A DNA stretch of 64,000 bases. Source: Paenibacillus aceris (GTDB taxonomy: Bacteria; Bacillota; Bacilli; Paenibacillales; NBRC-103111). The notes under the pieces are model-generated. The model was not told where the DNA came from. It made no database searches and saw nothing but the letters and a program-made list of their open reading frames with translations. The position numbers and the translations under genes are program-made. The number at the start of each line of letters is the position of its first letter. Positions within the stretch are counted from its first letter, which is position 1. Shown here piece after piece: positions 49,947 to 59,285 of the stretch. The DNA lies in the NCBI RefSeq assembly GCF_017874035.1, contig NZ_JAGGKV010000022.1:1-64000 (forward strand), written 5' to 3'.

Positions 49947-51812
49947 ATGAGCACAATCCGCTTAACGATGGCACAGGCCTTGCTTCGATTCTTAGACAGC
50001 CAATACATATCGGTTGACGGAACTGAACGAAAGTTTGTTGAAGGTGTTTTCGGTATATTTGGACATGGCAACGTGACGGGAATTGGTGAAGCGCTGGAAC
50101 GAAGCGCGGGAAGCCTCACTTATAAGCAAGGCAAAAATGAGCAAGGAATGGTGCATTCTGCAATCGCTTTCGCCAAACAGCGGAACAGGCAGCAAATTTA
50201 TGCCTGCACCAGCTCGATTGGCCCGGGTGCACTGAATATGGTCACAGCCGCAGCAACGGCGACTGTCAATCGCATTCCGGTGCTGCTGCTGCCGGGAGAT
50301 AATTTTGCATCCAGACAGCCAGATCCTGTACTGCAGCAATTGGAATCCGTTCAGGATTACACGATTTCGGCTACCGATGCTTTTAAAACGGTGAGCAAGT
50401 ACTGGGACCGGATCGTCAGGCCGGAGCAGCTGATGACAGCTGCCGTACAGGCCATTCGGGTGCTGACGGATCCGGCGGAAACCGGAGCTGTCACCTTAGC
50501 CTTGCCGCAAGATGTGCAGGCAGAGGCGTATGACTATCCGTTAGCTTTCTTTGAGAAGAAAGTTCATTATATTGACCGTCGTCCGGCCGCAGAAGGTGCG
50601 GTCAAACGAGCAGCGGAGCTGCTGAAGGGCAAGCGCAAGCCGCTCATCATCGCCGGCGGCGGCGTGCTGTACGCTTCCGCCTCGCAAGAGCTTGCGGCGT
50701 TTGCCGAAGCTTTCGGCATTCCTGTGGCGGAGACGCAAGCCGGCAAGAGCGCCTTGCCTTGGAACCATCCGCTGCAGGTCGGCGCCATCGGCGTAACCGG
50801 GTCGCTGGCGGCCAACCGGCTTGCGCAAGGTGCGGACGTCATTATCGGCGTAGGTACGCGATACTCAGATTTTACGACGGCGTCGAAGTCGGCTTTTGCC
50901 CACCCTGACGTTCAGTTTGTGAACATAAATGTCAGTGGGTTTGATTCTTCGAAGCTAAATGGCATTGGAATTACCGCAGATGCAAGGGAAGGACTTATCG
51001 CCTTGCAGGAAGCGCTTACGCAAGCAGCCTATAGAACCAGCTACGAAAACGGGGAAATCACAGAACTCAAGCAGGAATGGGATGCTGAAGTGGACCGCTT
51101 ATACGCAGCTCAGCATGAAGATGGGCTTGCGCAAACACGGGCGCTGGGGGTAATCAACGAAGGGATCGACCCTTCCTCCGTCATTGTGTGCGCAGCGGGC
51201 AGTCTGCCGGGCGATTTGCATCGTTTATGGCGGTCGGTAGAACCCAAAACCTACCACATGGAGTACGGTTTCTCTTGCATGGGATATGAAATCGCAGGAG
51301 CATTCGGCGCTGCACTGGCAGAACCGGAACGTGATGTCTATGCCCTCGTAGGCGATGGCAGTTACCTGATGATGCATTCGGAGATGGTAACAAGCCTCCA
51401 AGAGGGACGCAAAATTACCGTTCTGATGTTTGACAACCATGGTTTCCAATGCATCCATAACCTTCAAAGAAGCCAAGGCAGTGACGGCTTCGGTAATGAA
51501 TTCCGTTACCGCTCACAAGCTACTGGCGGCTTAACTGGGGAGTACATGAGCATAGACTTTGCCGCCCATGCCCGCAGCCTCGGGGCTAAGGCATATAAAG
51601 TAAGTACGGCTGAGGAGCTAAAGCTGGCGCTGCAGCAAGCCAAACAGGAGAGTGTGACAACACTCATCGAGATTAAAGTTGTTCCCGGCACGAATACGGA
51701 TGGGTATGAGTCCTGGTGGAATGTGGGCGTACCGGAAGTATCCGTTTCAAGCAAGGTTGTGAAGGCGCACGAAAACATGAAGGCCCGCATTGAGGCGGTC
51801 ACCATTATTTAG
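49947..51812 (+). CDS. iolD: 3D-(3,5/4)-trihydroxycyclohexane-1,2-dione acylhydrolase
   Basis: A 621-residue thiamine-diphosphate enzyme that opens the ring of trihydroxycyclohexane-dione to 5-deoxy-glucuronate, the third step of myo-inositol breakdown. The N-terminal TPP domain has VEGVFGIFGHGNVTGIG; the central domain has PLIIAGGGVLYASA; the C-terminal cofactor motif GDGS (469-472) runs to Asn497 (MFDNHG), the GDG-x(n)-N motif. Length is right for IolD. AAAGGAGAT precedes the ATG. It is the first gene of the iolDECAJGB operon, behind a promoter with three operators. Confidence 0.93.
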   Translation: MSTIRLTMAQALLRFLDSQYISVDGTERKFVEGVFGIFGHGNVTGIGEALERSAGSLTYKQGKNEQGMVHSAIAFAKQRNRQQIYACTSSIGPGALNMVTAAATATVNRIPVLLLPGDNFASRQPDPVLQQLESVQDYTISATDAFKTVSKYWDRIVRPEQLMTAAVQAIRVLTDPAETGAVTLALPQDVQAEAYDYPLAFFEKKVHYIDRRPAAEGAVKRAAELLKGKRKPLIIAGGGVLYASASQELAAFAEAFGIPVAETQAGKSALPWNHPLQVGAIGVTGSLAANRLAQGADVIIGVGTRYSDFTTASKSAFAHPDVQFVNINVSGFDSSKLNGIGITADAREGLIALQEALTQAAYRTSYENGEITELKQEWDAEVDRLYAAQHEDGLAQTRALGVINEGIDPSSVIVCAAGSLPGDLHRLWRSVEPKTYHMEYGFSCMGYEIAGAFGAALAEPERDVYALVGDGSYLMMHSEMVTSLQEGRKITVLMFDNHGFQCIHNLQRSQGSDGFGNEFRYRSQATGGLTGEYMSIDFAAHARSLGAKAYKVSTAEELKLALQQAKQESVTTLIEIKVVPGTNTDGYESWWNVGVPEVSVSSKVVKAHENMKARIEAVTII

Positions 51813-51830
51813 CGAGAGGGGAAACCAAGA

Positions 51831-52739
51831 ATGGGAAAGCTGCCTTTTAAACTTGGCATTCATCCGATTAACTGGGTCGGCGAGGATGTCAGAGAACACG
51901 GTGCTGACACCACATTTGAGCAAATTGTTGATGAGATTCAGGCTTTAGGGTTAACCGGCACAGAGATGGGACGCAAATACCCGAAGGATCCGACCGTTCT
52001 GAAGGCAGAGCTTGCGAAGCGCGGCATTGGGTTGGTATCACAGTGGAAATCGGTACTGTTCTCTGACCCGGCCTATCGGGAGGAGGAACTCCAGGCGTAT
52101 CGCAAGCATGTAGAGTTCCTTCACGAAATGGGAAGCACCGTCATTTCGACGTGCGAAGTCGGAGGCTCGCTGCATTTTGATCCCCGCCGAACGCCAAACG
52201 AGAAAGAAGTGCTGCGGTTTGATGACGCAGCGTGGCGCTCGCTGGCTGAAGGTCTGAACTCCGCAGGAGCCATCGCACAGGAATACGGTCTCAAACTGAC
52301 ATATCATCATCACGGCGGGACGGCTGTGGAGCAGCCGGAAGAAATCGACCGCTTAATGGAGCTGACTGACCCTAATCTTGTATATCTGCTGTTTGACACC
52401 GGTCACGCCTATTACGGCGGTGCGGATCCGCTTACGGTTTTGCGTAAGCATTACGAACGTATCGCATATATTCATTTGAAGGATATCCGCCAAGAAGTAC
52501 TCGATCAAGCTCGTGCAGCGAACGCAGATTTCGTTACCTGCATCCGGCAAGGCGTGTTCACGGTTCCGGGCGACGGCTGCTTGGATTTCGCTCCGATTTT
52601 TAAAGAGCTGCTGGATCGCGGTTATAACGGGTGGGCAATGCTCGAAGGCGAGCAGGACCCCGCTGAACATCCGGCTTACGAGTACGCGAAGAAATCGCTT
52701 GATTTTATCCAAACGCTCATATCCCAAGAAAGCAGGTAG
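51831..52739 (+). CDS. iolE: inosose dehydratase
   Basis: A 302-residue TIM-barrel enzyme of the xylose-isomerase-like fold that dehydrates scyllo-inosose, the second step of the pathway. It begins PFKLGIHPINWVGEDV, typical of IolE, and contains the metal-binding segments KLTYHHHGGTAVE, LLFDTGHAYYGG and YIHLKDIR. GAGAGGGGAAA precedes the ATG. It follows iolD by 18 bases and precedes iolC by seven. Confidence 0.93.
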   Translation: MGKLPFKLGIHPINWVGEDVREHGADTTFEQIVDEIQALGLTGTEMGRKYPKDPTVLKAELAKRGIGLVSQWKSVLFSDPAYREEELQAYRKHVEFLHEMGSTVISTCEVGGSLHFDPRRTPNEKEVLRFDDAAWRSLAEGLNSAGAIAQEYGLKLTYHHHGGTAVEQPEEIDRLMELTDPNLVYLLFDTGHAYYGGADPLTVLRKHYERIAYIHLKDIRQEVLDQARAANADFVTCIRQGVFTVPGDGCLDFAPIFKELLDRGYNGWAMLEGEQDPAEHPAYEYAKKSLDFIQTLISQESR

Positions 52740-52746
52740 AGAAGCC

Positions 52747-53757
52747 ATGACTTATGTATCCTTTCCAACGAATAAGGCGCTTGATTTTGTAGCTATCGGA
52801 CGTTTATGCATCGATTTGAACGCGAACGAAATTCATCGGCCGATGGAAGAAACGATGACTTTCACCAAATATGTTGGCGGATCGCCTGCGAACATCACGA
52901 TTGGTATGTCGCGATTGGGCCTTAGATCAGCTTTTATCGGAAAGGTCGCTAACGACCAGATGGGCCGTTTTATTACGGATTATTTACAGCGTAACAAGAT
53001 CGAAACCACAGGTGTTGTAACGGATACAACCGGAGCCGTGACGGGACTTGCTTTTACAGAAATTAAAAGTCCTACCGATTGCAGCATTCTGATGTACCGT
53101 GACAACGCCGCTGACCTCAAACTGACGCCAAACGAGGTTCAAGAAGAGCTCATCGCACAGGCTAAGGTACTGCTCATTTCCGGGACGGCGCTTGCCAAAA
53201 GCCCATCGCGCGAAGCCGTGTTCCAAGCACTGAATTATGCCAAAAAGCATGGCGCAGTCATCGTCTTCGATCTGGATTACCGCCCTTATACATGGACATC
53301 GCCCGAAGAGACGGCCGTTTATTACAATCTTGCCGCTGAAAAATGCGATATCATCCTCGGAACACGAGAAGAATTCGATATGATGGAGTGCTTCGAAAAT
53401 AACGAGTCTTCCAATGACAAAGTGACGGCTTCCAAATGGTTTAATCATTCCGCTAAAATCGTCATCATCAAGCATGGGAAAGAAGGCTCCATCGCATATA
53501 CACAGGATGATGAAGGGCACCGGGCGAAAAGCTTCCCGGCCAAAGTCGTCAAAACATTTGGTGCAGGGGATTCCTATGCCGCAGGCTTCCTGTATGGCGT
53601 TATGCAAGGCTGGACGCTTGAGAAGAGTATGGAATTCGGAAGCGCAGCCGCATGTATCGTCATTTCCAGCCATAGCTGCTCGGACGCAATGCCTACTGTT
53701 AACCAAGTAGAAGACTATATTGAGCGCTGCAACCGCAATGAAATTACAGCGTCATAA
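52747..53757 (+). CDS. iolC: 5-dehydro-2-deoxygluconokinase
   Basis: A 336-residue PfkB-family kinase that phosphorylates 5-dehydro-2-deoxy-D-gluconate. Motifs are the substrate-binding YVGGSPANITIGMSRLG and the catalytic/anion-hole KTFGAGDSYAAGFLYG. The start is ATG 52747, seven bases after iolE; a much longer in-frame reading from 52513 overlaps iolE and is rejected. The ribosome binding site is weak, and coupling to iolE translation is likely. Confidence 0.92.
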   Translation: MTYVSFPTNKALDFVAIGRLCIDLNANEIHRPMEETMTFTKYVGGSPANITIGMSRLGLRSAFIGKVANDQMGRFITDYLQRNKIETTGVVTDTTGAVTGLAFTEIKSPTDCSILMYRDNAADLKLTPNEVQEELIAQAKVLLISGTALAKSPSREAVFQALNYAKKHGAVIVFDLDYRPYTWTSPEETAVYYNLAAEKCDIILGTREEFDMMECFENNESSNDKVTASKWFNHSAKIVIIKHGKEGSIAYTQDDEGHRAKSFPAKVVKTFGAGDSYAAGFLYGVMQGWTLEKSMEFGSAAACIVISSHSCSDAMPTVNQVEDYIERCNRNEITAS

Positions 53758-53800
53758 ACGATAAATCAGAAACCAGGCAACAATGAAGGGGGAACCAACA

Positions 53801-55246
53801 ATGACACAAGTATTGAAAAACTTAATTGGCGGAGCATGGGTAGAATCAACTGCAACGCAAAACGAAGCCGTGATGAATCCGGCAACCGAAGAAGTAATCG
53901 CTTATGTGCCATTTTCAACAAAAGAGGATGTGGATCAAGCCGTTCAAGCGGCAAACGCTGCTTTTAAAACTTGGAGCGCTACACCTGTTCCGCGCAGAGC
54001 CCGTGTACTGTTCAAATACCAGCAGCTGCTAGTAGAGCATTGGGAAGAACTGGCGCGCCTCGTGACCAAAGAGAACGGTAAAAGCTACACGGAAGCATAC
54101 GGTGAAGTGCTTCGCGGCATTGAGTGCGTCGAATTCGCGGCAGGTGCGCCGAATCTGATGATGGGCAAGCAGCTTCCGGATATCGCAACGGGATTGGAGT
54201 CCGGCATGTATCGCTACCCAGTCGGTGTAGTTGGCGGTATTACACCTTTCAACTTCCCGATGATGGTGCCTTGCTGGATGTTCCCGCTGGCGATTGCCTG
54301 CGGCAATACGTTTGTTTTGAAGCCGTCCGAGCGGACGCCGCTGCTTGCCAACCGTTTGGCTGAGCTGTTTATGGAAGCTGGTCTGCCTGAAGGCGTACTG
54401 AACATTGTTCATGGTGCCCACGATGTGGTGAACGGCATTTTGGAACATAAGGACATTAAGGCGGTTTCTTTCGTAGGTTCGCAGCCTATCGCTGAATATG
54501 TTTACAAAACGGCTTCCGCACACGGGAAACGGGTGCAGGCGCTGGCTGGCGCAAAAAACCATTCTATCGTTCTGCCGGATGCAAATCTGGATCTGACGGT
54601 TAAAGAAATTATTAATGCTTCATTCGGATCAGCAGGCGAACGCTGTATGGCGTGCTCGGTTGTAGTTGCCGTTGGGGATGTGGGAGATAAACTGGTTGAA
54701 AAGCTAGTTGAAGCAGCGGACAAAATTACGATCGGTAACGGCAATGAGGAAGGCATTTTCCTTGGTCCAGTTATTCGAGGACCGCATAAGGAGCGCACGC
54801 TTCAATACATTCAGACCGGTGAGCAAGAAGGCGCACTGCTGTTGCGCGACGGACGCAAAGATGCGGCTTCCGGCGGAGAAGGTTATTTCGTTGGACCAAC
54901 GATTTTTGACAACGTGCAATGTGATATGAAAATTTGGAAAGATGAAATTTTTGCGCCTGTGCTTTCTATTGTGCGGGTAGATTCTCTGGAGGAAGCCATT
55001 GATTTGGCTAATCGCTCGGATTTTGCAAATGGCGCTTGCATCTTTACGGATAGCGGAAGCGCTGTAAGACAATTCCGGGATACGATTGATGCGGGCATGC
55101 TTGGCGTCAACCTCGGCGTACCGGCTCCGATGGCGTTCTTCCCATTCTCAGGCTGGAAGAAATCATTCTATGGCGATCTTCATGCGAACGGCACGGATGG
55201 CGTTGAATTTTATACACGTAAGAAAATGGTAACAGCCCGCTGGTAA
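53801..55246 (+). CDS. iolA: methylmalonate-semialdehyde dehydrogenase (acylating)
   Basis: A 481-residue aldehyde dehydrogenase that converts malonate semialdehyde to acetyl-CoA and CO2, the last step of the inositol route. The nucleophile Cys282 lies in AGERCMACS, and the family motif GITPFNFPMMVPCWMFP and NFPM-type substrate region are present. ATG 53801 follows AAGGGGGAA; ATG 53783 is too close to it. It sits between iolC and iolJ in the operon. Confidence 0.93.
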   Translation: MTQVLKNLIGGAWVESTATQNEAVMNPATEEVIAYVPFSTKEDVDQAVQAANAAFKTWSATPVPRRARVLFKYQQLLVEHWEELARLVTKENGKSYTEAYGEVLRGIECVEFAAGAPNLMMGKQLPDIATGLESGMYRYPVGVVGGITPFNFPMMVPCWMFPLAIACGNTFVLKPSERTPLLANRLAELFMEAGLPEGVLNIVHGAHDVVNGILEHKDIKAVSFVGSQPIAEYVYKTASAHGKRVQALAGAKNHSIVLPDANLDLTVKEIINASFGSAGERCMACSVVVAVGDVGDKLVEKLVEAADKITIGNGNEEGIFLGPVIRGPHKERTLQYIQTGEQEGALLLRDGRKDAASGGEGYFVGPTIFDNVQCDMKIWKDEIFAPVLSIVRVDSLEEAIDLANRSDFANGACIFTDSGSAVRQFRDTIDAGMLGVNLGVPAPMAFFPFSGWKKSFYGDLHANGTDGVEFYTRKKMVTARW

Positions 55247-55289
55247 TAGAAGTTAAAGACATGTAGGAGATCGAGAAGGAGTGGAAGGC

Positions 55290-56168
55290 ATGGCGCTGGT
55301 TTCGATGAAAGATATGCTGCAAAACGCACTCAAAGATCAGTATGCCGTTGGGCAGTTTAATTTGAATAACTTGGAGTTTACACAAGCAATCCTGCAGGCG
55401 GCACAAGAAGAAAAGGCACCTGTCATTCTCGGTGTCAGCGAGCCGTACATCCCTTATATGGGTGGTCTTCCTTGCATTGTCGGGATGGTCAATTCGCTTA
55501 TCGAGCATTATGGCATTACGGTTCCGGTCGCACTTCACTTGGATCATGGCTCAACTTATGAAGTGTGCGTACGGGCGATTCACGCCGGGTTTACCTCTGT
55601 CATGATCGACGCTTCGCACCATTCGTTGGAAGCCAACATCGAAGTGACCCAACGGGTCACTCAAATGGCTCATGTCCTTGGGGCAACCGTTGAAGCAGAG
55701 CTCGGCAGAATTACCGGACGAGAGGACGACTTAATCGTAGATGAAGCCGAAGGAATGTATGCGGTGACGGAGGACTGCGTCAAACTGGTGTATCAAACAG
55801 GGATTGATTGTTTAGCGCCTGCTCTAGGTTCCGTACACGGGCCTTACCGGGGGCAGCCAAAGCTGGGTTTTGACCGGATGGGTGAAATTCAGCGGTTAAC
55901 CGGTTTGCCGCTTGTTCTGCACGGCGGCAGCGGACTGCCGGAGAGCGAAATTCGGCAAGCGATTGATTTGGGGACGTCTAAAATCAATGTCAATACAGAT
56001 AACCAGGCGGCTTGCACAGCGGCAATTCGCAGTTTTTTACAAGAGCATCCGGAAGCTTACGACCCACGCAATTATTTGATCCCGGCGCGGGAAGCGATCA
56101 AGGCTTCAGTAAAAGCGAAAATACGTTTGTTTGGCAGCGATGGTAAAGCGGGAGGGAACGTACAATGA
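55290..56168 (+). CDS. iolJ: 6-phospho-5-dehydro-2-deoxy-D-gluconate aldolase
   Basis: A 292-residue class II aldolase that splits the phosphorylated intermediate to dihydroxyacetone phosphate and malonate semialdehyde. Zinc ligands are seen at His86 (next to the catalytic Asp85 in LHLDHGSTYE), His183 (SVHGPYRG) and His211 (LHGGSGLP). GAAGGAG precedes ATG 55290. It is a fructose-bisphosphate-aldolase-type protein, but its position among the iol genes fixes its likely role. Its stop overlaps the iolG start codon. Confidence 0.9.
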   Translation: MALVSMKDMLQNALKDQYAVGQFNLNNLEFTQAILQAAQEEKAPVILGVSEPYIPYMGGLPCIVGMVNSLIEHYGITVPVALHLDHGSTYEVCVRAIHAGFTSVMIDASHHSLEANIEVTQRVTQMAHVLGATVEAELGRITGREDDLIVDEAEGMYAVTEDCVKLVYQTGIDCLAPALGSVHGPYRGQPKLGFDRMGEIQRLTGLPLVLHGGSGLPESEIRQAIDLGTSKINVNTDNQAACTAAIRSFLQEHPEAYDPRNYLIPAREAIKASVKAKIRLFGSDGKAGGNVQ

Positions 56169-57208
56169 AGAAGATCAGAGTTGGCATCATCGGTGCGGGA
56201 CGCATCGGAAAAATTCATACCGATAATTTGTTGAAATTGCCGCAGGTTGAAGTTGTTGCGGTTAGTGATTTATTTGCCGGGGCGGAGCTGGAGGCTTGGG
56301 CAGCGGAGAGAGGCATCGATCAAGTCGTCCAGGACAGTCAGGTGTTAATTGCCAATCCCGATATTGATGCTGTGTTTATTTGTTCGTCAACAGATACGCA
56401 TGTCCCGCTTATTAAGCAAGCGGCGCAGGCGGGTAAGCATATTTTTTGTGAAAAGCCGGTCTCCATGGACATTATACAGACTGAAGAAGCGCTGGATGTA
56501 GTGCGTCAAGCGGGCGTTCAGCTGCAAATCGGGTTCAATCGCCGGTTCGATCATAACTTTAAACGGGTGCGCGACCATGTTCAGAACGGAACCATCGGAC
56601 AACCGCATATTGTGAAAATCACATCACGCGACCCGAATCCTCCGCATCCGGATTATATTAAAGTCTCCGGCGGTATTTTCATGGATATGATGATCCATGA
56701 CTTTGATATGGCCCGATTCGTAACCGGCAGCGAAGTGGAGGAAGTCTATGCACAGGGGAATGTGCTGATCAATCCGGTCTTCGCGGAGCATGGCGATGTC
56801 GATACGGCGATTGTAACGCTTCGTTTTGCAAACGGGGCACTCGGCGTCATTGATAACAGCCGTCAAGCGGTGTACGGGTACGATCAACGGGTGGAAGTAT
56901 TCGGCTCCAAAGGCAGTGTCGCCGTAACCAACGATCATCCGAATACAGCGGAAATTTCTACAGCGGAAGGCATCATGCGAGATAAACCGCTGCATTTCTT
57001 CCTGGAGCGTTACAATGCAGCTTATATAGAGGAAACTCAAATGTTCATTCATAGCTTGGTGAATGGTCATGCGCTCCCTGTCGAAGGATTTGATGGGCTG
57101 CAAGCTGAACGCATTGCGCTGGCTGCTAAATTCTCCAGCATACTTAAGCGTCCGGTGAAGATCAGTGAAATCAGCGAGCTGCGTTCTCAGCAGCCCGTAG
57201 CTCAATAA
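56165..57208 (+). CDS. iolG: inositol 2-dehydrogenase
   Basis: A 347-residue Gfo/Idh/MocA oxidoreductase that starts the pathway by oxidising myo-inositol to scyllo-inosose with NAD+. It has the Rossmann motif GIIGAGRIGKIH, the catalytic-Lys motif EKPVS, and GGIFMDMMIHDFDMARF in the substrate domain, which holds the active-site Asp and His. ATG overlaps the iolJ stop (ATGA), so the two are translationally coupled. Position and sequence favour IolG, though scyllo- or D-chiro-inositol activity cannot be excluded. Confidence 0.9.
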   Translation: MKKIRVGIIGAGRIGKIHTDNLLKLPQVEVVAVSDLFAGAELEAWAAERGIDQVVQDSQVLIANPDIDAVFICSSTDTHVPLIKQAAQAGKHIFCEKPVSMDIIQTEEALDVVRQAGVQLQIGFNRRFDHNFKRVRDHVQNGTIGQPHIVKITSRDPNPPHPDYIKVSGGIFMDMMIHDFDMARFVTGSEVEEVYAQGNVLINPVFAEHGDVDTAIVTLRFANGALGVIDNSRQAVYGYDQRVEVFGSKGSVAVTNDHPNTAEISTAEGIMRDKPLHFFLERYNAAYIEETQMFIHSLVNGHALPVEGFDGLQAERIALAAKFSSILKRPVKISEISELRSQQPVAQ

Positions 57209-57232
57209 TGCAAGAGGAAGGCAGGGGACAGC

Positions 57233-58051
57233 ATGTCGGATTCAAATCTGATCGTAAAAGCTCATGAGGCTGATAAGGAGGGCGTTGTCCTAACCGTAAC
57301 GCCCGAATCTGCCGGATGGGAGTATGTAGGGTTCCAGGTTGTCAAGCTTGCAGAAGGCCAAGTTTTGCGCCGTGAAACAGGCAGTAATGAATTCTGTCTC
57401 GTTCTATTAAGCGGGAAAGCGGATGTTTCCACCAAGCTCCAAACCTGGCAAGGCATCGGCGAGCGGATGAGCGTGTTTGAGAAAATTCCGCCCTATTCCG
57501 TATATGTGCCGAACGACGATGTATATGAGGTTCGAGCGCTTACGGACGTCGAGTTGGCGGTTTGCGCCGCACCAGGCTTTGGCCGTTATCCGGCCAGACT
57601 GATCGAGCCATCTCAGGTTGGCGTCGAGGCTCGCGGGTATGGCAACATCGAGCGGAGAATTCATAATATACTCCCCGAACAAGAGTCTGCTGACAGCCTG
57701 CTTGTTGTGGAAGTCTTCACACCGGATGGACATTGGTCCAGCTACCCGCCGCACAAGCATGATCGGGATGCGCTTCCCGAAGAATCGTTGCTGGAGGAGA
57801 CGTATTACTTCCACGTTCAGCCTCAGCAGGGCTTTGCCATTCAACGGGTGTACACGGACGATCGCTCACTGGATGAGACGCTTGTTGTGCGTGATGGCCA
57901 AACTGTATTGGTACCGAAAGGCTACCATCCCGTTTGTGCGCCTCCAGGGTATGAAGTTTACTATTTGAATGTCATGGCGGGCCCTACGCGGACATGGAAG
58001 TTCCATAATGATCCCGATCATGCCTGGCTGATGACGAAGCCTCGCGAATAA
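57233..58051 (+). CDS. iolB: 5-deoxy-glucuronate isomerase
   Basis: A 272-residue double-cupin isomerase that converts 5-deoxy-glucuronate to 5-dehydro-2-deoxygluconate. The C-terminal cupin has the metal-site residues SSYPPHKHDRD and EETYYFHV, and the later HPVCAPPGYEVYYLNVMAG is a family hallmark. AGGGGA precedes the ATG. It is the last enzyme gene of the operon and completes the full set iolG, E, D, B, C, J, A. Confidence 0.92.
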   Translation: MSDSNLIVKAHEADKEGVVLTVTPESAGWEYVGFQVVKLAEGQVLRRETGSNEFCLVLLSGKADVSTKLQTWQGIGERMSVFEKIPPYSVYVPNDDVYEVRALTDVELAVCAAPGFGRYPARLIEPSQVGVEARGYGNIERRIHNILPEQESADSLLVVEVFTPDGHWSSYPPHKHDRDALPEESLLEETYYFHVQPQQGFAIQRVYTDDRSLDETLVVRDGQTVLVPKGYHPVCAPPGYEVYYLNVMAGPTRTWKFHNDPDHAWLMTKPRE

Positions 58052-58067
58052 TGGCTGCACCCACGGG

Positions 58068-58096
58068 TTGCAAGTTGGGGGCCTTCTGAGCATAAT
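58068..58096 (+). promoter_or_regulatory. possible promoter of the iol-linked LacI gene
   Basis: TTGCAA (58068-58073), a 17-base spacer and CATAAT (58091-58096), 38 bases before the start codon. It could give the regulator an expression level independent of the operon. Confidence 0.45.
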
Positions 58097-58134
58097 AGAG
58101 ACTAATGTGGAAGAACCAACGATGGGAGAAGCAA

Positions 58135-59145
58135 ATGAAGGCAACCATATATGATGTAGCCCGTGAAGCCGGAGTATCGATAGCCGCCGTTTCGCAGGTG
58201 ATCAACGGAAAAGGTAAAATTAGCGAAGAGCGGCGCAATGAAATTTTTCTCGTTATGGAACGGTTGAATTATCGGCCAAGCGTCATCGCAGCAGCCTTGA
58301 CCGGCAAAAAAACATTCACGTTAGGGCTGCTTGTCCCTGATATTTCTAATCCTTTTTTCGCCGAAATCGCGCATGCGGTTGAAGATCAAGGACACAAGCT
58401 CGGATACAGCATCGTCATCTGCTCCACGCATAATGAAGATGATCGGGTAGAGCGGTATCTGACGCTGCTGCAGCAAAAAAGCGTGGACGGCATGATCATT
58501 GGTACCGGAATGGACAATTTGGATCTGCTGACCCCCTTAGTGGATAAGTCGATTCCGATTGTTTCCATCGCTAGGGAGATGGCGAGTCCCTATGTGCAGA
58601 CCGTACATGTCGGGGATTTCGATGGAGGCAAATTGGCAGCGCAGCATTTGCTGGAGCTCGGTCATACCCGGATTGCAGTGCTTGCCGAGCATCTGAAGGT
58701 GAGCTCCTCCCGGGAACGGATTCGCGGTTTCCGCGAGGCGTTAACGGTCGCCGGTCTTGAGCTCCCGGAAGCCTCGGTGAAGTCCGGCGGTTTCGATCTG
58801 CTGCGGGACGGCAAGCGCCAAGCGCTAGAATTGCTTCAGCAGGAGGAGCGTCCTTCGGCGCTCTTTTGCTGTAATGACTTGCTGGCCATCGGCGCACTCC
58901 AGGCAGCTAAAGCTTTAGGTCTGCGCGTGCCGGAGGATGTGTCGATTGTCGGCTTCGACGACACCATTTTGGCGTCCGTTACAGACCCGCCTTTGACAAC
59001 GATCGCTCAGCCAATTGAGGCGATGGGGAAGCTTGCTGTTGATCTTTTGATCGCGCAGCTCGCGAATCCTACTGAGGCTAAGCTGGAACAGGTGCTCAAG
59101 CCAGAACTGGTTATACGGAAGTCTACCGCAGCGTTAAGCGAGTAA
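58135..59145 (+). CDS. LacI-family transcriptional regulator, likely iol repressor
   Basis: A 336-residue LacI-family protein. The helix-turn-helix is ATIYDVAREAGVSIAAVSQVING, followed by the hinge RPSVIAAALTGKKT and an effector domain ending with LTTIAQPIEAMGKLAVDLL. ATG 58135 has GGGAGAAG upstream. It follows iolB and lies 8.2 kb from the three TTAAGCGCTTAA operators at the iol promoter, which it probably binds. This replaces the DeoR-type IolR seen in Bacillus subtilis. The inducer, perhaps an inositol intermediate, is unknown. Confidence 0.85.
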   Translation: MKATIYDVAREAGVSIAAVSQVINGKGKISEERRNEIFLVMERLNYRPSVIAAALTGKKTFTLGLLVPDISNPFFAEIAHAVEDQGHKLGYSIVICSTHNEDDRVERYLTLLQQKSVDGMIIGTGMDNLDLLTPLVDKSIPIVSIAREMASPYVQTVHVGDFDGGKLAAQHLLELGHTRIAVLAEHLKVSSSRERIRGFREALTVAGLELPEASVKSGGFDLLRDGKRQALELLQQEERPSALFCCNDLLAIGALQAAKALGLRVPEDVSIVGFDDTILASVTDPPLTTIAQPIEAMGKLAVDLLIAQLANPTEAKLEQVLKPELVIRKSTAALSE

Positions 59146-59174
59146 AGCAGAGCGTTAGGCCATTGAACTAGGAA

Positions 59175-59208
59175 GGACCAGTCGATTGTTGTCGACTGGT
59201 TCTTTCTT
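59175..59208 (+). terminator. terminator after the iol region
   Basis: ACCAGTCGA and TCGACTGGT form a perfect nine-base stem, followed by TCTTTCTT. Confidence 0.85.
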
Positions 59209-59285
59209 GTTCGCTTGGAAGGTGATATTCTTGTCTTATAGAATCGTATGTCATTTTATTGCTAAGTGAAGAGGGGGAGCTTTTT

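Noticed and set aside
52513..52746. Long N-terminal extension of iolC
   Set aside because: It overlaps iolE in another frame and does not resemble the PfkB family; the normal start is ATG 52747.
55107..55547. Minus-strand frame of 146 codons across iolA and iolJ
   Set aside because: It lies opposite two well-supported genes and has no family features.
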